5,034 nucleotides of DNA from Acidobacteriota bacterium (GTDB lineage Bacteria; Acidobacteriota; Thermoanaerobaculia; Multivoradales; JAHEKO01). Both the position numbers and the translations under genes were made by a program. The stretch is taken from the NCBI GenBank assembly GCA_024638355.1, contig JAHEKO010000015.1, forward strand, positions 14,314-19,347. The letters are read 5' to 3'. Shown here piece by piece: positions 1 to 5,034 of this stretch; positions within the stretch are counted from its first letter, which is position 1; each line of letters opens with the position of its first letter. A model generated the notes under the pieces. It was not told the origin of the DNA. It saw nothing but the letters and a program-made list of their open reading frames with translations, and searched no databases.

Positions 1-551
1 TCGTCGGCGCCCTGGTCACGCACTACCACCCCGACCACGTCGGCGGCGATCTGTTCGGCATCAGCATCGAAGGGATCGGTCGGCTCCTCGAGCGAGCTTC
101 GGTGCCGATCTACGTCAACAAACTCGAGGCGGACGGCCTCAAGATGGTCACCGGGGTCTCGGAGAGCGACCTGCGGCGGGTCGACAACGAAGAGCATCTG
201 AAGCTGGGCGAACTCGACATCACCTTCCTGCACACGCCCGGCCACACCCCTGGCAGCCAATGCTTCCTGATCGGCGACCGGCTGGTGGCCGGCGACACCC
301 TTTTCGTCCGCGGCTGCGGACGGGTGGATCTCCCGGGCGGCGATCCGGAGCAGATGTACTACACGCTCACCCAGCGGCTGGCAAAGCTGCCCGCCAGCAC
401 GGTGCTCTACCCCGGTCACAACTACGGACCGACCGAGACCTCGACGATCGGCGCCGAGCTCGAGCTCAACCCGTACCTGCGGATTCGCTCGATCGACGAC
501 TGGCGGCAGCTGATGGGCTACCCGGCGCCGCCCGGCGCCGACGACGATTGA
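1..551 (+). CDS. MBL-fold metallo-hydrolase, glyoxalase II-like (5' end missing)
   Basis: This is the C-terminal part (about 182 codons, frame starting at base 3) of a metallo-beta-lactamase-fold hydrolase. The reading frame is open to the left edge, and the GTG at 102 is internal because the catalytic motif lies upstream of it. Visible metal ligands are HYHPDH (HxHxDH, bases 21-38), the second His of HTPGHTPG (243-245), Asp in AGDTLF (294-296) and His in PGHNYG (417-419). This is the complete set for a binuclear metal site apart from anything further upstream. GDTLF followed by GCGR and the late PGH with a downstream STIG...NPYLR are typical of the glyoxalase II/persulfide-dioxygenase-like branch, which acts on thioesters or persulfides in the cytoplasm. 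The exact substrate cannot be told; a generic MBL hydrolase is equally possible. It ends in TGA, followed after 7 nt by a hairpin that overlaps the promoter of the next gene. The family call is firm, the subfamily is not. Confidence 0.9.
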   Translation, partial: VGALVTHYHPDHVGGDLFGISIEGIGRLLERASVPIYVNKLEADGLKMVTGVSESDLRRVDNEEHLKLGELDITFLHTPGHTPGSQCFLIGDRLVAGDTLFVRGCGRVDLPGGDPEQMYYTLTQRLAKLPASTVLYPGHNYGPTETSTIGAELELNPYLRIRSIDDWRQLMGYPAPPGADDD

Positions 552-558
552 GCGCAGC

Positions 559-588
559 CGCCGCGACCGCTTGACAGGCGGTGCGGCG
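559..588. promoter_or_regulatory. Inverted repeat enclosing the -35 box; terminator hairpin or operator
   Basis: Arms 559-570 and 578-588 form an 11-bp stem (CGCCGC plus ACCGC against GCGGT plus GCGGCG) with a single bulged G at 565. The 7-nt loop is TTGACAG, so the -35 hexamer of the downstream promoter sits in the loop. The element begins 7 nt after the stop codon of the MBL gene. As RNA it would be a stable hairpin at the end of that transcript, but no U-run follows, so it is not a classic intrinsic terminator. As DNA it is a dyad centred on the -35 box and could be a repressor operator. The pairing is seen directly; either role is inferred. Confidence 0.5.
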
Positions 589-599
589 ATCTCTACAAT
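571..599 (+). promoter_or_regulatory. Sigma-70-type promoter for dinB-like gene
   Basis: TTGACA at 571-576 matches the -35 consensus exactly. After a 17-nt spacer, TACAAT at 594-599 differs from the -10 consensus at one base. Optimal spacing and position 48 nt upstream of the next start codon make this a strong housekeeping promoter candidate. Transcription would start near 606, giving a leader of about 42 nt. This degree of match is rare by chance in DNA this GC-rich. Confidence 0.75.
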
Positions 600-620
600 G
601 GCGTAAATAAGGCGTAATTA
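600..620. repeat. GGCGTAA direct repeat at predicted transcription start
   Basis: GGCGTAA occurs at 600-606 and again at 611-617, an 11-nt period close to one helical turn. The second copy runs into the palindrome TAATTA (615-620). This short AT-richer patch covers the predicted +1 region, a position suited to a repressor bound on one face of the helix. The repeat is seen; a regulatory role is a guess. Confidence 0.35.
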
Positions 621-634
621 CAGGCCCACGCCAG

Positions 635-642
635 AGAAGGAG
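635..642 (+). promoter_or_regulatory. Shine-Dalgarno site of dinB-like gene
   Basis: AGAAGGAG lies 5 nt before the ATG at 648 and supports that start. No other in-frame start with a comparable site is seen. Confidence 0.8.
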
Positions 643-647
643 ATTCG

Positions 648-1151
648 ATGACCCTCGCCGACGGACTGATTGCCGACTTCCAAGCGCAAGCTCTCATGAC
701 CCGCGCCCTTCTCGAGGCCGCGCCCGAAGACAAGTACGACTGGAGGCCGCACGAGAAGTCGATGACGCTCGGTCAGCTGACCAGCCACATCGCCGAAACG
801 GCTTCATGGCACGCCTCCATGCTCGACGACGTCTTCGACTTCGACGCCATGATGGCCGAGTACAAGCCCTACTCCGCCGGCGACCGGGCCGAGCTGCTGG
901 CGACGCTCGACAAGAACGGCGCCGAGTTCACCGCGGCGATTGGCGGCAAAGACGACGCCTTCATGTCCCGGACGTGGAAGGGCATGGTCAATGGCGAGGC
1001 CAAGATGGCCGGTCCGCGCCACGCCATGATGCGCTCGTTCATGATCGACCACGTGATCCACCATCGGGGCCAGCTCACGGTCTACCTCCGGTTGCTCGAC
1101 GTGCCGGTGCCGCCCACGTTCGGGCCGACCGCCGACCACCCCGACTTCTGA
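648..1151 (+). CDS. DinB-superfamily protein (putative metal-dependent enzyme)
   Basis: This 167-residue protein has the length and layout of the DinB/YfiT-like four-helix-bundle superfamily. The usual three-His metal site is present: H47 in the TSHIAE segment, and H135 and H139 in DHVIHHRGQ (HxxxHRGQ). The DWRPHEKSMTLGQL segment (31-44) before the first His and the closing LRLLDVPVPPTFGPTAD (148-163) are also typical. No signal peptide or membrane segment is seen, so it is probably cytoplasmic. Characterised relatives include thiol-dependent S-transferases and mycothiol-dependent isomerases; many others are unassigned, so the reaction here is unknown. It has its own strong promoter and Shine-Dalgarno site, so it is probably transcribed alone, although read-through from the MBL gene is possible. 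It converges on the DUF1501 gene. The family call is firm; the function is open. Confidence 0.92.
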   Translation: MTLADGLIADFQAQALMTRALLEAAPEDKYDWRPHEKSMTLGQLTSHIAETASWHASMLDDVFDFDAMMAEYKPYSAGDRAELLATLDKNGAEFTAAIGGKDDAFMSRTWKGMVNGEAKMAGPRHAMMRSFMIDHVIHHRGQLTVYLRLLDVPVPPTFGPTADHPDF

Positions 1152-1164
1152 GGCGACAGCTCTT

Positions 1165-1210
1165 CGCGCCGGCGCGGGCGAGCGGGCGGCCGATCCACGG
1201 CACCGCCCGC
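1165..1210. terminator. Hairpins between convergent genes, possible bidirectional terminator
   Basis: The 100-nt gap between two convergent stop codons contains a 12-bp palindrome, CGCGCCGGCGCG (1165-1176). It also contains a longer hairpin with arms GCGGGCGG (1182-1189) and CCGCCCGC (1203-1210), extended inward by CCG/CGG (1190-1192 and 1198-1200) around a 5-nt loop with a 2-nt bulge. It could stop transcription from both sides, but no T-run follows on either strand. Any termination would be of a non-canonical or factor-assisted kind. In sequence this GC-rich some pairing is expected by chance. Confidence 0.35.
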
Positions 1211-1251
1211 CGCGGCAGCCCGCCCGCCCGCCGCCGCGCGTCGCTAGCGGG

Positions 1252-2544
1252 CTAGATCGTGACGCCCTGGCTCTGCGGCCGGTAGGAGGGATCGGGGAAG
1301 ACCTTGCGCCAGTCGCCGTTGCCGATGCGGCGCTGAAGGATCTCGACCAGGACGTCACGGTAGTCGATCGTGATGTCGAGATCCTGCCCCTCGTACAGAT
1401 CTCGCTTGCCCAGGCCCGGCCACTTGGTGAGCACCCGCCCGCCGGCGATGCCGCCGCCCAGGGCGAGCATCAGCCCGCCGTGACCGTGATCGGTGCCCTC
1501 GCTGCCGTTCTCGGCGACGTTGCGGCCGAACTCCGACATCACCACCACCGAGATCTCGGTCATGTCGTCGGCGAACAGGTCCTTGTGAAAGGCGCCCAGC
1601 GACTCGGCGAAGCTCATCATCAGGTAGTCCATGTGGCCGTCGAGGTTGCCCTGGAACTCGTGCGTGTCCCAGCCCCCGAGGTCGACGGCGATCGCCTCCA
1701 CGCCGACTTCCGCCTTGATCAGCGCGGCCGCCGACTTGAGCGAGTACCCGAACTCGTTGTCGGGATACCGAGCGCCCCCCGCCGGGCGGTAGCGCCGAAA
1801 ATTGATCCGGCGCAGGAGATCTACGGTACGCAGCGTATTGTCGGCCGAGCTCTTGAGCGGGTCGCGCCAGACGGCGTAGAGCTGTTCGATCGCCTCACGT
1901 CGCTCCTTTCGGCTGCCCGCTCGTCCGGTAAGGCCGAACTCGTCGAGGTCGGCGATGGGCAACGCCCGCGGGCCGCCCGCCAGGGTGCGCTGCAGGCCGG
2001 CGCCGATGCCGACCGCGCGCAGCGCCCCCTCCGACGCGCTGCCGGCCGTCGCCTGCAGATGGCGACCGAGCCAGCCGGTGTCGAGGGCCGAAGCGTCGCC
2101 GCCCTGCCCCGTCTCCATGAAGCGCATGGCATCGAAGTGCGAGCGGGTCGGGTCCTTCAACCCGCAGGCGTGGACGACCAGGAGAGCGCCGTCGTCGTAG
2201 GCCTCGCGCAGCGACGTCATCGCCGGCGAGAAGCCGAAGAACCCGTCGAGGTCCCTGACGCGGTTCTCCTTGCCGCTGTCCGGCCGCGGTGCGGCCAGGG
2301 TCGGACGCAGGTCGTAGTAGGCATCCTCGGCGTGCGGCACCACCATCGACAGCGAGTCGGCCCCGCCGCGGAGGAAGATCGAGACCAGGACGTCACGCGA
2401 GCTGTTCTCTGAGCCGGCGTAGGCCACCCGCGGCAGCCACCCCGGGGCGATCGCCGTCGCTACCACGCCGGCCGACAGACCGACGAAGCTCCGCCGCGAG
2501 ATCCGGCTGTACTCCTTGCAGGTCTTGCATTCGTGATCGCTCAT
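1252..2544 (-). CDS. DUF1501 family protein, Tat-exported
   Basis: This 430-residue DUF1501 protein belongs to a family I recall as related to the alkaline phosphatase/sulfatase fold. The N-terminus carries CKTC (6-9), a twin-arginine motif SRRSF (16-20), a hydrophobic stretch (21-38) and a likely signal peptidase site after AYA (41-43), so the folded protein should be exported by Tat. Family hallmarks appear in order: IFLRGGADSLSMVVP (56-70), RSHFDA (134-139), GWLGRHL (157-163), LGGWDTHEFQ (289-298), MSEFGR (336-341), GTDHGHGG (350-357) and DYRDVLVEIL (394-403). The Asp/His residues of WDTH and TDHGHGG are where this superfamily would bind metal. The start is fixed by AGGAG, 7 nt upstream, inside the final codons of the DUF1800 gene. 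One base separates the two genes, so translation is probably coupled. The substrate and partner are unknown; the protein looks intact. Confidence 0.94.
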   Translation of the reverse strand: MSDHECKTCKEYSRISRRSFVGLSAGVVATAIAPGWLPRVAYAGSENSSRDVLVSIFLRGGADSLSMVVPHAEDAYYDLRPTLAAPRPDSGKENRVRDLDGFFGFSPAMTSLREAYDDGALLVVHACGLKDPTRSHFDAMRFMETGQGGDASALDTGWLGRHLQATAGSASEGALRAVGIGAGLQRTLAGGPRALPIADLDEFGLTGRAGSRKERREAIEQLYAVWRDPLKSSADNTLRTVDLLRRINFRRYRPAGGARYPDNEFGYSLKSAAALIKAEVGVEAIAVDLGGWDTHEFQGNLDGHMDYLMMSFAESLGAFHKDLFADDMTEISVVVMSEFGRNVAENGSEGTDHGHGGLMLALGGGIAGGRVLTKWPGLGKRDLYEGQDLDITIDYRDVLVEILQRRIGNGDWRKVFPDPSYRPQSQGVTI

Positions 2545-2545
2545 C

Positions 2546-4084
2546 TCAGTACTCCTGAAACTCGGGCGAGGCCACCGCCAGTCCGATGGCGTCGTAGATC
2601 TTGTTCTTGTCGATCTTCTTGCCCGACCGGAGGAAGGCGGTGAGAGTGGCCTCGGTCTCGGCGCTCATGGCGCCGTTGAAGAGCAGCGTGCCGAGGCCGG
2701 CGACGATCTTGGCCGCGGGCAGCGACGGGTCGACCAGATCGAGATCGATGTCGACCCCCCCGCCGGTCTGCTTGTTCAGGAAAGTCGCCGCCCAGTTCCA
2801 CCGCGGCAGCACGAAGCCGGACCAGAAGGCCTCGCTGTCCGGATAGCCGTTCGGCGGCTCCCAGTTGAACGGCAGATGCCCCGCTTCGAACAGGTAGTCG
2901 AGCAGATGGGACGGGCTGTCGACTTCGGCGAACAGCGCGCGCAGCGCCGACACCCCGAGGTGGAACGGACGCTTGAGCTTGGGCTGGGCCTTCGCCATCC
3001 GGCCGCGCTTGAGGACCTGGCGCAGCATGGCCTTGATGTCGCCGCCGGTCCTCAGGTAGACCTTGGAGACCCTCTTGACGTCGCGCTTCGACGGCTCGTA
3101 GCCCCAGAAGTAGATCAACAGCTTCCTGGCCACGTACCTGGCGGTGCGCGGGCTGTTGGCCAGGATCTCGAGCACGCGCTCTCCGTCGCCGATGCCGCCG
3201 GCCGAGATCGCCCGGCCCATCACCCTCTTGGGGCGCTCGTCGTGCTCCGACGCGTCGAAGAAAAACTCGCCCGGAGTGCCGCCGCGGAGGCCGGCGAGGG
3301 TCCAACCGGTGAAGCAGCGGGCAACCTCGCGCACGTCCCGCTGGGTATAGCCGTTGTCGGCGCCCACGGTGTGCAGCTCCATCAGCTCGCGGGCGTAGTT
3401 CTCGTTCGGATGACCCTTCACGTTGGAGTCGTTGGTGAGGTAGACCAACATCGCCGGGCTGTGGGCGCTGGCCGACAGGAGGTCGGGGAACTTGCCCAGC
3501 GCGTGCCGCCGCACCACCTCCCGATGATCGACCGGCTTGAGGAAGGGTTGGATGTCGCTGAACAGATGAATGTTGAAGTGGTCGGTCCAGAACACGACCA
3601 TGCGCTCGAACAGCTGCCGCGGACTGTAGAGCGCCCTGTAGACGCTGGAGAGGACGAGCTGGAAGATCGGCACGCCCAGGTTCTCGCCGTAATTCCTGAT
3701 GAGCTCCGCCGCGCTCATCGACAAGCTCGGAAAGGCCTCGGCGATGGCCCTCTCGAGGTCGCCGTCGTCGATCGCCTCGTAGTCGAGCTGATACTCGAGG
3801 TATCCCTCGTAGCCGAGGTCGGCGATCCGAGCCATCTCCGCGCGGCTCTGGCCCATGGTGATCCGCTGCACGAGACGCTGCTCGACGCCGAGGGCGCCCG
3901 CCGAGCTGCGCACCGCCTTCAGCCGGCGGCGGCGGGCCCGCCTGGCGACCTCCAGCTCCGCGGCCACCAGGCGCTTGGGTATGCGCGCGCGCATCCGAGC
4001 GTGGCTCGGAAGTCGGCCGACGCGGTTCAGCACGGAAACCTGCGGCCCGAAAAAGCCCGGACGGACTGCCTGCGAAGCCTGCAT
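2546..4084 (-). CDS. DUF1800 family protein
   Basis: This 512-residue DUF1800 protein is the usual tandem partner of DUF1501. The conserved region starts near residue 68 with QRLVQRITMG and LGYEGYLEYQLDYEAIDD (90-107). It continues with FERMVVFWTDHFNIH (159-173), the strongly diagnostic NENYARELMELHTVG (227-241), VAREVARCFTGW-like residues (251-261, here VREVARCFTGW), ARYVARKLLIYFWGYEP (315-331) and FNWEPPNGYPDSEAFW (406-421). It closes with the typical C-terminal ASPEFQEY (505-512). Residues 1-65 form a basic extension (for example RRARRRR at 48-54) with no hydrophobic core, so I see no signal peptide, in contrast to its Tat-exported neighbour. The ATG at 4084 is chosen because AAGGGAG precedes it by 5 nt; the ATG at residue 31 is a weaker alternative. 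The gene looks intact and shares a transcript with DUF1501. No biochemical function is established that I know of. Confidence 0.94.
   Translation of the reverse strand: MQASQAVRPGFFGPQVSVLNRVGRLPSHARMRARIPKRLVAAELEVARRARRRRLKAVRSSAGALGVEQRLVQRITMGQSRAEMARIADLGYEGYLEYQLDYEAIDDGDLERAIAEAFPSLSMSAAELIRNYGENLGVPIFQLVLSSVYRALYSPRQLFERMVVFWTDHFNIHLFSDIQPFLKPVDHREVVRRHALGKFPDLLSASAHSPAMLVYLTNDSNVKGHPNENYARELMELHTVGADNGYTQRDVREVARCFTGWTLAGLRGGTPGEFFFDASEHDERPKRVMGRAISAGGIGDGERVLEILANSPRTARYVARKLLIYFWGYEPSKRDVKRVSKVYLRTGGDIKAMLRQVLKRGRMAKAQPKLKRPFHLGVSALRALFAEVDSPSHLLDYLFEAGHLPFNWEPPNGYPDSEAFWSGFVLPRWNWAATFLNKQTGGGVDIDLDLVDPSLPAAKIVAGLGTLLFNGAMSAETEATLTAFLRSGKKIDKNKIYDAIGLAVASPEFQEY
2552..2556 (-). promoter_or_regulatory. 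Shine-Dalgarno site of DUF1501 gene, inside DUF1800 end
   Basis: On the minus strand AGGAG lies 7 nt before the ATG at 2544 and within the last codons of the preceding gene. Ribosomes finishing DUF1800 would restart here, which ties output of the two proteins together. Confidence 0.75.
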
Positions 4085-4112
4085 GACTACTCCCTTCGGC
4101 CTAGGCCTGAAG
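4085..4112 (-). promoter_or_regulatory. DUF1800 leader: Shine-Dalgarno site with overlapping hairpin
   Basis: On the minus strand the Shine-Dalgarno AAGGGAG (4096-4090) lies 5 nt before the start codon. Just upstream is the perfect palindrome GGCCTAGGCC (4107-4098). CTTC (4112-4109) can pair with GAAG (4097-4094), leaving one bulged A. The resulting small hairpin would cover the first bases of the Shine-Dalgarno and could damp initiation. The pairing is seen; the regulatory effect is inferred. Confidence 0.4.
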
Positions 4113-4195
4113 CCGTGGTGGACTGGCGGAATCCTGACACGTCGTTCCTTTCGTAGGAATCCGCGAACGCCCGATACCCTTCGCCGCCATCTCCT

Positions 4196-4645
4196 TCATT
4201 CCTCGTCGCGTATCGCCTCCAGCTGCTCCTGCTGCTCCTCGGTCAGAAGGTTCTTGATCCGGATCAAGAGCAGCATGCGGCGGCTCTTCACCTGCCGCTC
4301 GAGCTCCAGAACCCGGGCAGCCGCCTGCTGCGCAGCCTCTTCGTCGACCCGCGGCCTTTCGAGCAGCTCGATCAGCTCGGCCGCCGCACCGGCCATCTCG
4401 ACCTCGAGAGGCAAGACGTCCGACTTCGTCTGACGCATCTCGCCTACCAGGGTCTCGCGCTGCTCGGGGGTCAGGCCGATGCGGCGCTGATTCGCCACCA
4501 GCAGCTCGGGAGAGAAGACCACGCGGTCGAAAGCCTCCCTCCCGCCCGCGCGGGAGCCGGGTAAAGGGCCGGCGAACAGGAGCGAAGCGGCGAGCACCCC
4601 TGCCGCCCAGCTCGAGACAACGTGTCGTGCAGAGAGCTTGGCCAT
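4196..4645 (-). CDS. Spy/CpxP/CnrX-like periplasmic protein
   Basis: This 149-residue small helical envelope protein has an N-terminal signal or anchor segment (SSWAAGVLAASLLFAG, 11-26) after two basic residues. The mature part carries two LTxxQ-type motifs, LTPEQ (58-62) and LTEEQ (134-138), on long amphipathic helices. FSPELLVANQRRIG (44-57) and LLLIRIKNLLTEEQQEQL (125-142) are typical of the Spy/CpxP or 'heavy-metal resistance' group, whose members act as periplasmic chaperones or as metal/stress sensors. The mature region contains no His and no Cys (the only His is H8), so the His-based Ni/Co site of CnrX is absent; a chaperone or non-metal sensor is likelier. The ATG at 4645 is chosen over far longer upstream starts because it follows a GAGGAG and the signal peptide begins there. 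It overlaps the upstream stop codon by one base (TGATG), implying coupled translation. Confidence 0.85.
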   Translation of the reverse strand: MAKLSARHVVSSWAAGVLAASLLFAGPLPGSRAGGREAFDRVVFSPELLVANQRRIGLTPEQRETLVGEMRQTKSDVLPLEVEMAGAAAELIELLERPRVDEEAAQQAAARVLELERQVKSRRMLLLIRIKNLLTEEQQEQLEAIRDEE

Positions 4646-5034
4646 CACAGAATCTCCTCGATCTCCAGATTGGAGAGATAAGCCGGTACCCGCATGGCCG
4701 GCGACTCGGGGTCGAGTGCCAGAAAGCGCTCGCCGCGCGGCTCGAGCACGGAGTCGAGCGGCCCGCTCCAGTTCGAGAGCGACCGCGCGAGCTCGCGAAC
4801 ATCCGCTTGGGAGCTCGCGGCCGGCGGAGCCTCCCGCAGCCCGGGCACCCCGGCCAGCAGGGCTATCACGAGCGCAGCCGCCGACAGCGTGGCCACGCCC
4901 TGGAGGATCCGACGCCGGCGCCGGCGAGCGTCGCGCCGCTCGAGCGCCGCCCGCCAAACGCGGCGGAAGGGCGGCGCGGGGCACTCGTCCGGCCCCAGGG
5001 CGCGCAGCCGGGCGGCCAGCCGGTCTCGACTCAA
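4645..5034 (-). CDS. Single-pass membrane protein, possible anti-sigma-like partner (5' end uncertain)
   Basis: At least 129 residues are visible. The first codon in view is a TTG exactly at the window edge, so the true start may be there or further upstream and the gene is best treated as partial. A basic, presumably cytoplasmic N-part (FRRVWRAALERRDARRRRRR, 23-42) is followed by one membrane segment (about 43-63, ILQGVATLSAAALVIALLAG) and a roughly 65-residue tail predicted outside the membrane. The positive-inside rule gives an N-in orientation. I do not recognise the family, and no zinc-binding anti-sigma motif is visible (a single Cys at 18). Its layout and its TGATG junction with a Spy/CnrX-like gene resemble anti-sigma proteins encoded beside periplasmic sensors, as in cnrYXH, with the sigma gene then expected outside the window. 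That role is inference only. Confidence 0.7.
   Translation of the reverse strand: MSRDRLAARLRALGPDECPAPPFRRVWRAALERRDARRRRRRILQGVATLSAAALVIALLAGVPGLREAPPAASSQADVRELARSLSNWSGPLDSVLEPRGERFLALDPESPAMRVPAYLSNLEIEEIL
4654..4659 (-). promoter_or_regulatory. Shine-Dalgarno site of Spy-like gene
   Basis: GAGGAG on the minus strand lies 8 nt before the ATG at 4645 and inside the end of the membrane-protein gene. It decides the start of the Spy-like protein, which otherwise sits in a frame open for another 113 codons upstream. Confidence 0.75.

Noticed and set aside
102..551. MBL gene starting at the GTG at 102
   Set aside because: The frame is open to the left edge, and the essential HxHxDH motif lies upstream of this codon at 21-38.
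1480..2412. A 310-codon open frame on the plus strand opposite DUF1501
   Set aside because: It is a by-product of high third-position GC: the minus strand encodes a full DUF1501 protein with every family motif, while this frame has low-complexity Arg/Ala/Val-rich content and no recognisable domain or ribosome site.
4121..4148. ECF-type promoter on the minus strand (GGAAC at 4148-4144, AGTC at 4124-4121)
   Set aside because: It is tempting beside a possible anti-sigma module, but the 19-nt spacing is longer than usual for ECF promoters and the -10 match is partial.
2876..4156. A 426-codon open frame on the plus strand opposite DUF1800
   Set aside because: Its length is notable, but it mirrors the DUF1800 codons exactly in register and has no recognisable domain. 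The minus-strand protein carries all the diagnostic motifs.
4101..4199. Possible 32-codon ORF on the minus strand beginning MKEMAAKGIG, overlapping the stop of the Spy-like gene as ATGA
   Set aside because: The overlap is suggestive, but the only purine-rich sequences (GAGGA, AAGGAG) abut the ATGs with no spacing, and the peptide has no recognisable character. I judge it non-coding unless conserved in relatives.
4646..4984. Extension of the Spy-like protein to a 262-residue ORF
   Set aside because: The extra N-part is Arg/Ala/Pro-rich out-of-frame translation of the neighbouring membrane-protein gene. The signal peptide and the Shine-Dalgarno place the start at 4645.

Overview
This high-GC window (strong G/C at third codon positions throughout) carries six protein-coding genes, two of them cut by the window edges. 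The gene families fit a Gram-negative-type environmental bacterium, perhaps Acidobacteriota or a related deep lineage: a tandem DUF1800/DUF1501 pair with a Tat-exported member, and a Spy/CpxP-like periplasmic protein ending in an 'IKNLLTEEQ' helix. That placement is an inference from gene content. No rRNA, tRNA, CRISPR, transposase or plasmid feature was seen.

Left part, plus strand (1-1151): the 3' part of a metallo-beta-lactamase-fold hydrolase of the glyoxalase II-like type runs off the left edge. It is followed by a complete DinB-superfamily gene. The 96-nt gap between them is unusually information-rich. It holds a near-consensus sigma-70 promoter (TTGACA, 17 nt, TACAAT), an 11-bp inverted repeat whose loop contains the -35 hexamer, a GGCGTAA direct repeat with an 11-nt period at the predicted transcription start, and a good Shine-Dalgarno site. 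dinB therefore probably has its own, possibly regulated, promoter.

Centre (1152-1251): a short GC-rich gap between convergent genes, with a strong hairpin but no T-tract.

Right part, minus strand (1252-5034), read from the right edge: first a single-pass membrane protein whose start lies at or beyond the edge. It is joined by a TGATG stop/start overlap to a Spy/CpxP/CnrX-like periplasmic protein. After a 112-nt gap come a DUF1800 protein and, after a single spacer base, a DUF1501 protein with a Tat signal. The first pair looks like part of an envelope-sensing module, possibly CnrYX-like with a sigma factor outside the window (inference). The second pair is a widespread tandem whose biochemical role is, as far as I know, not established. 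Whether all four minus-strand genes form one transcription unit cannot be decided here. The 112-nt gap holds no convincing promoter or terminator, but it does hold a small palindrome that could pair with the DUF1800 ribosome binding site.
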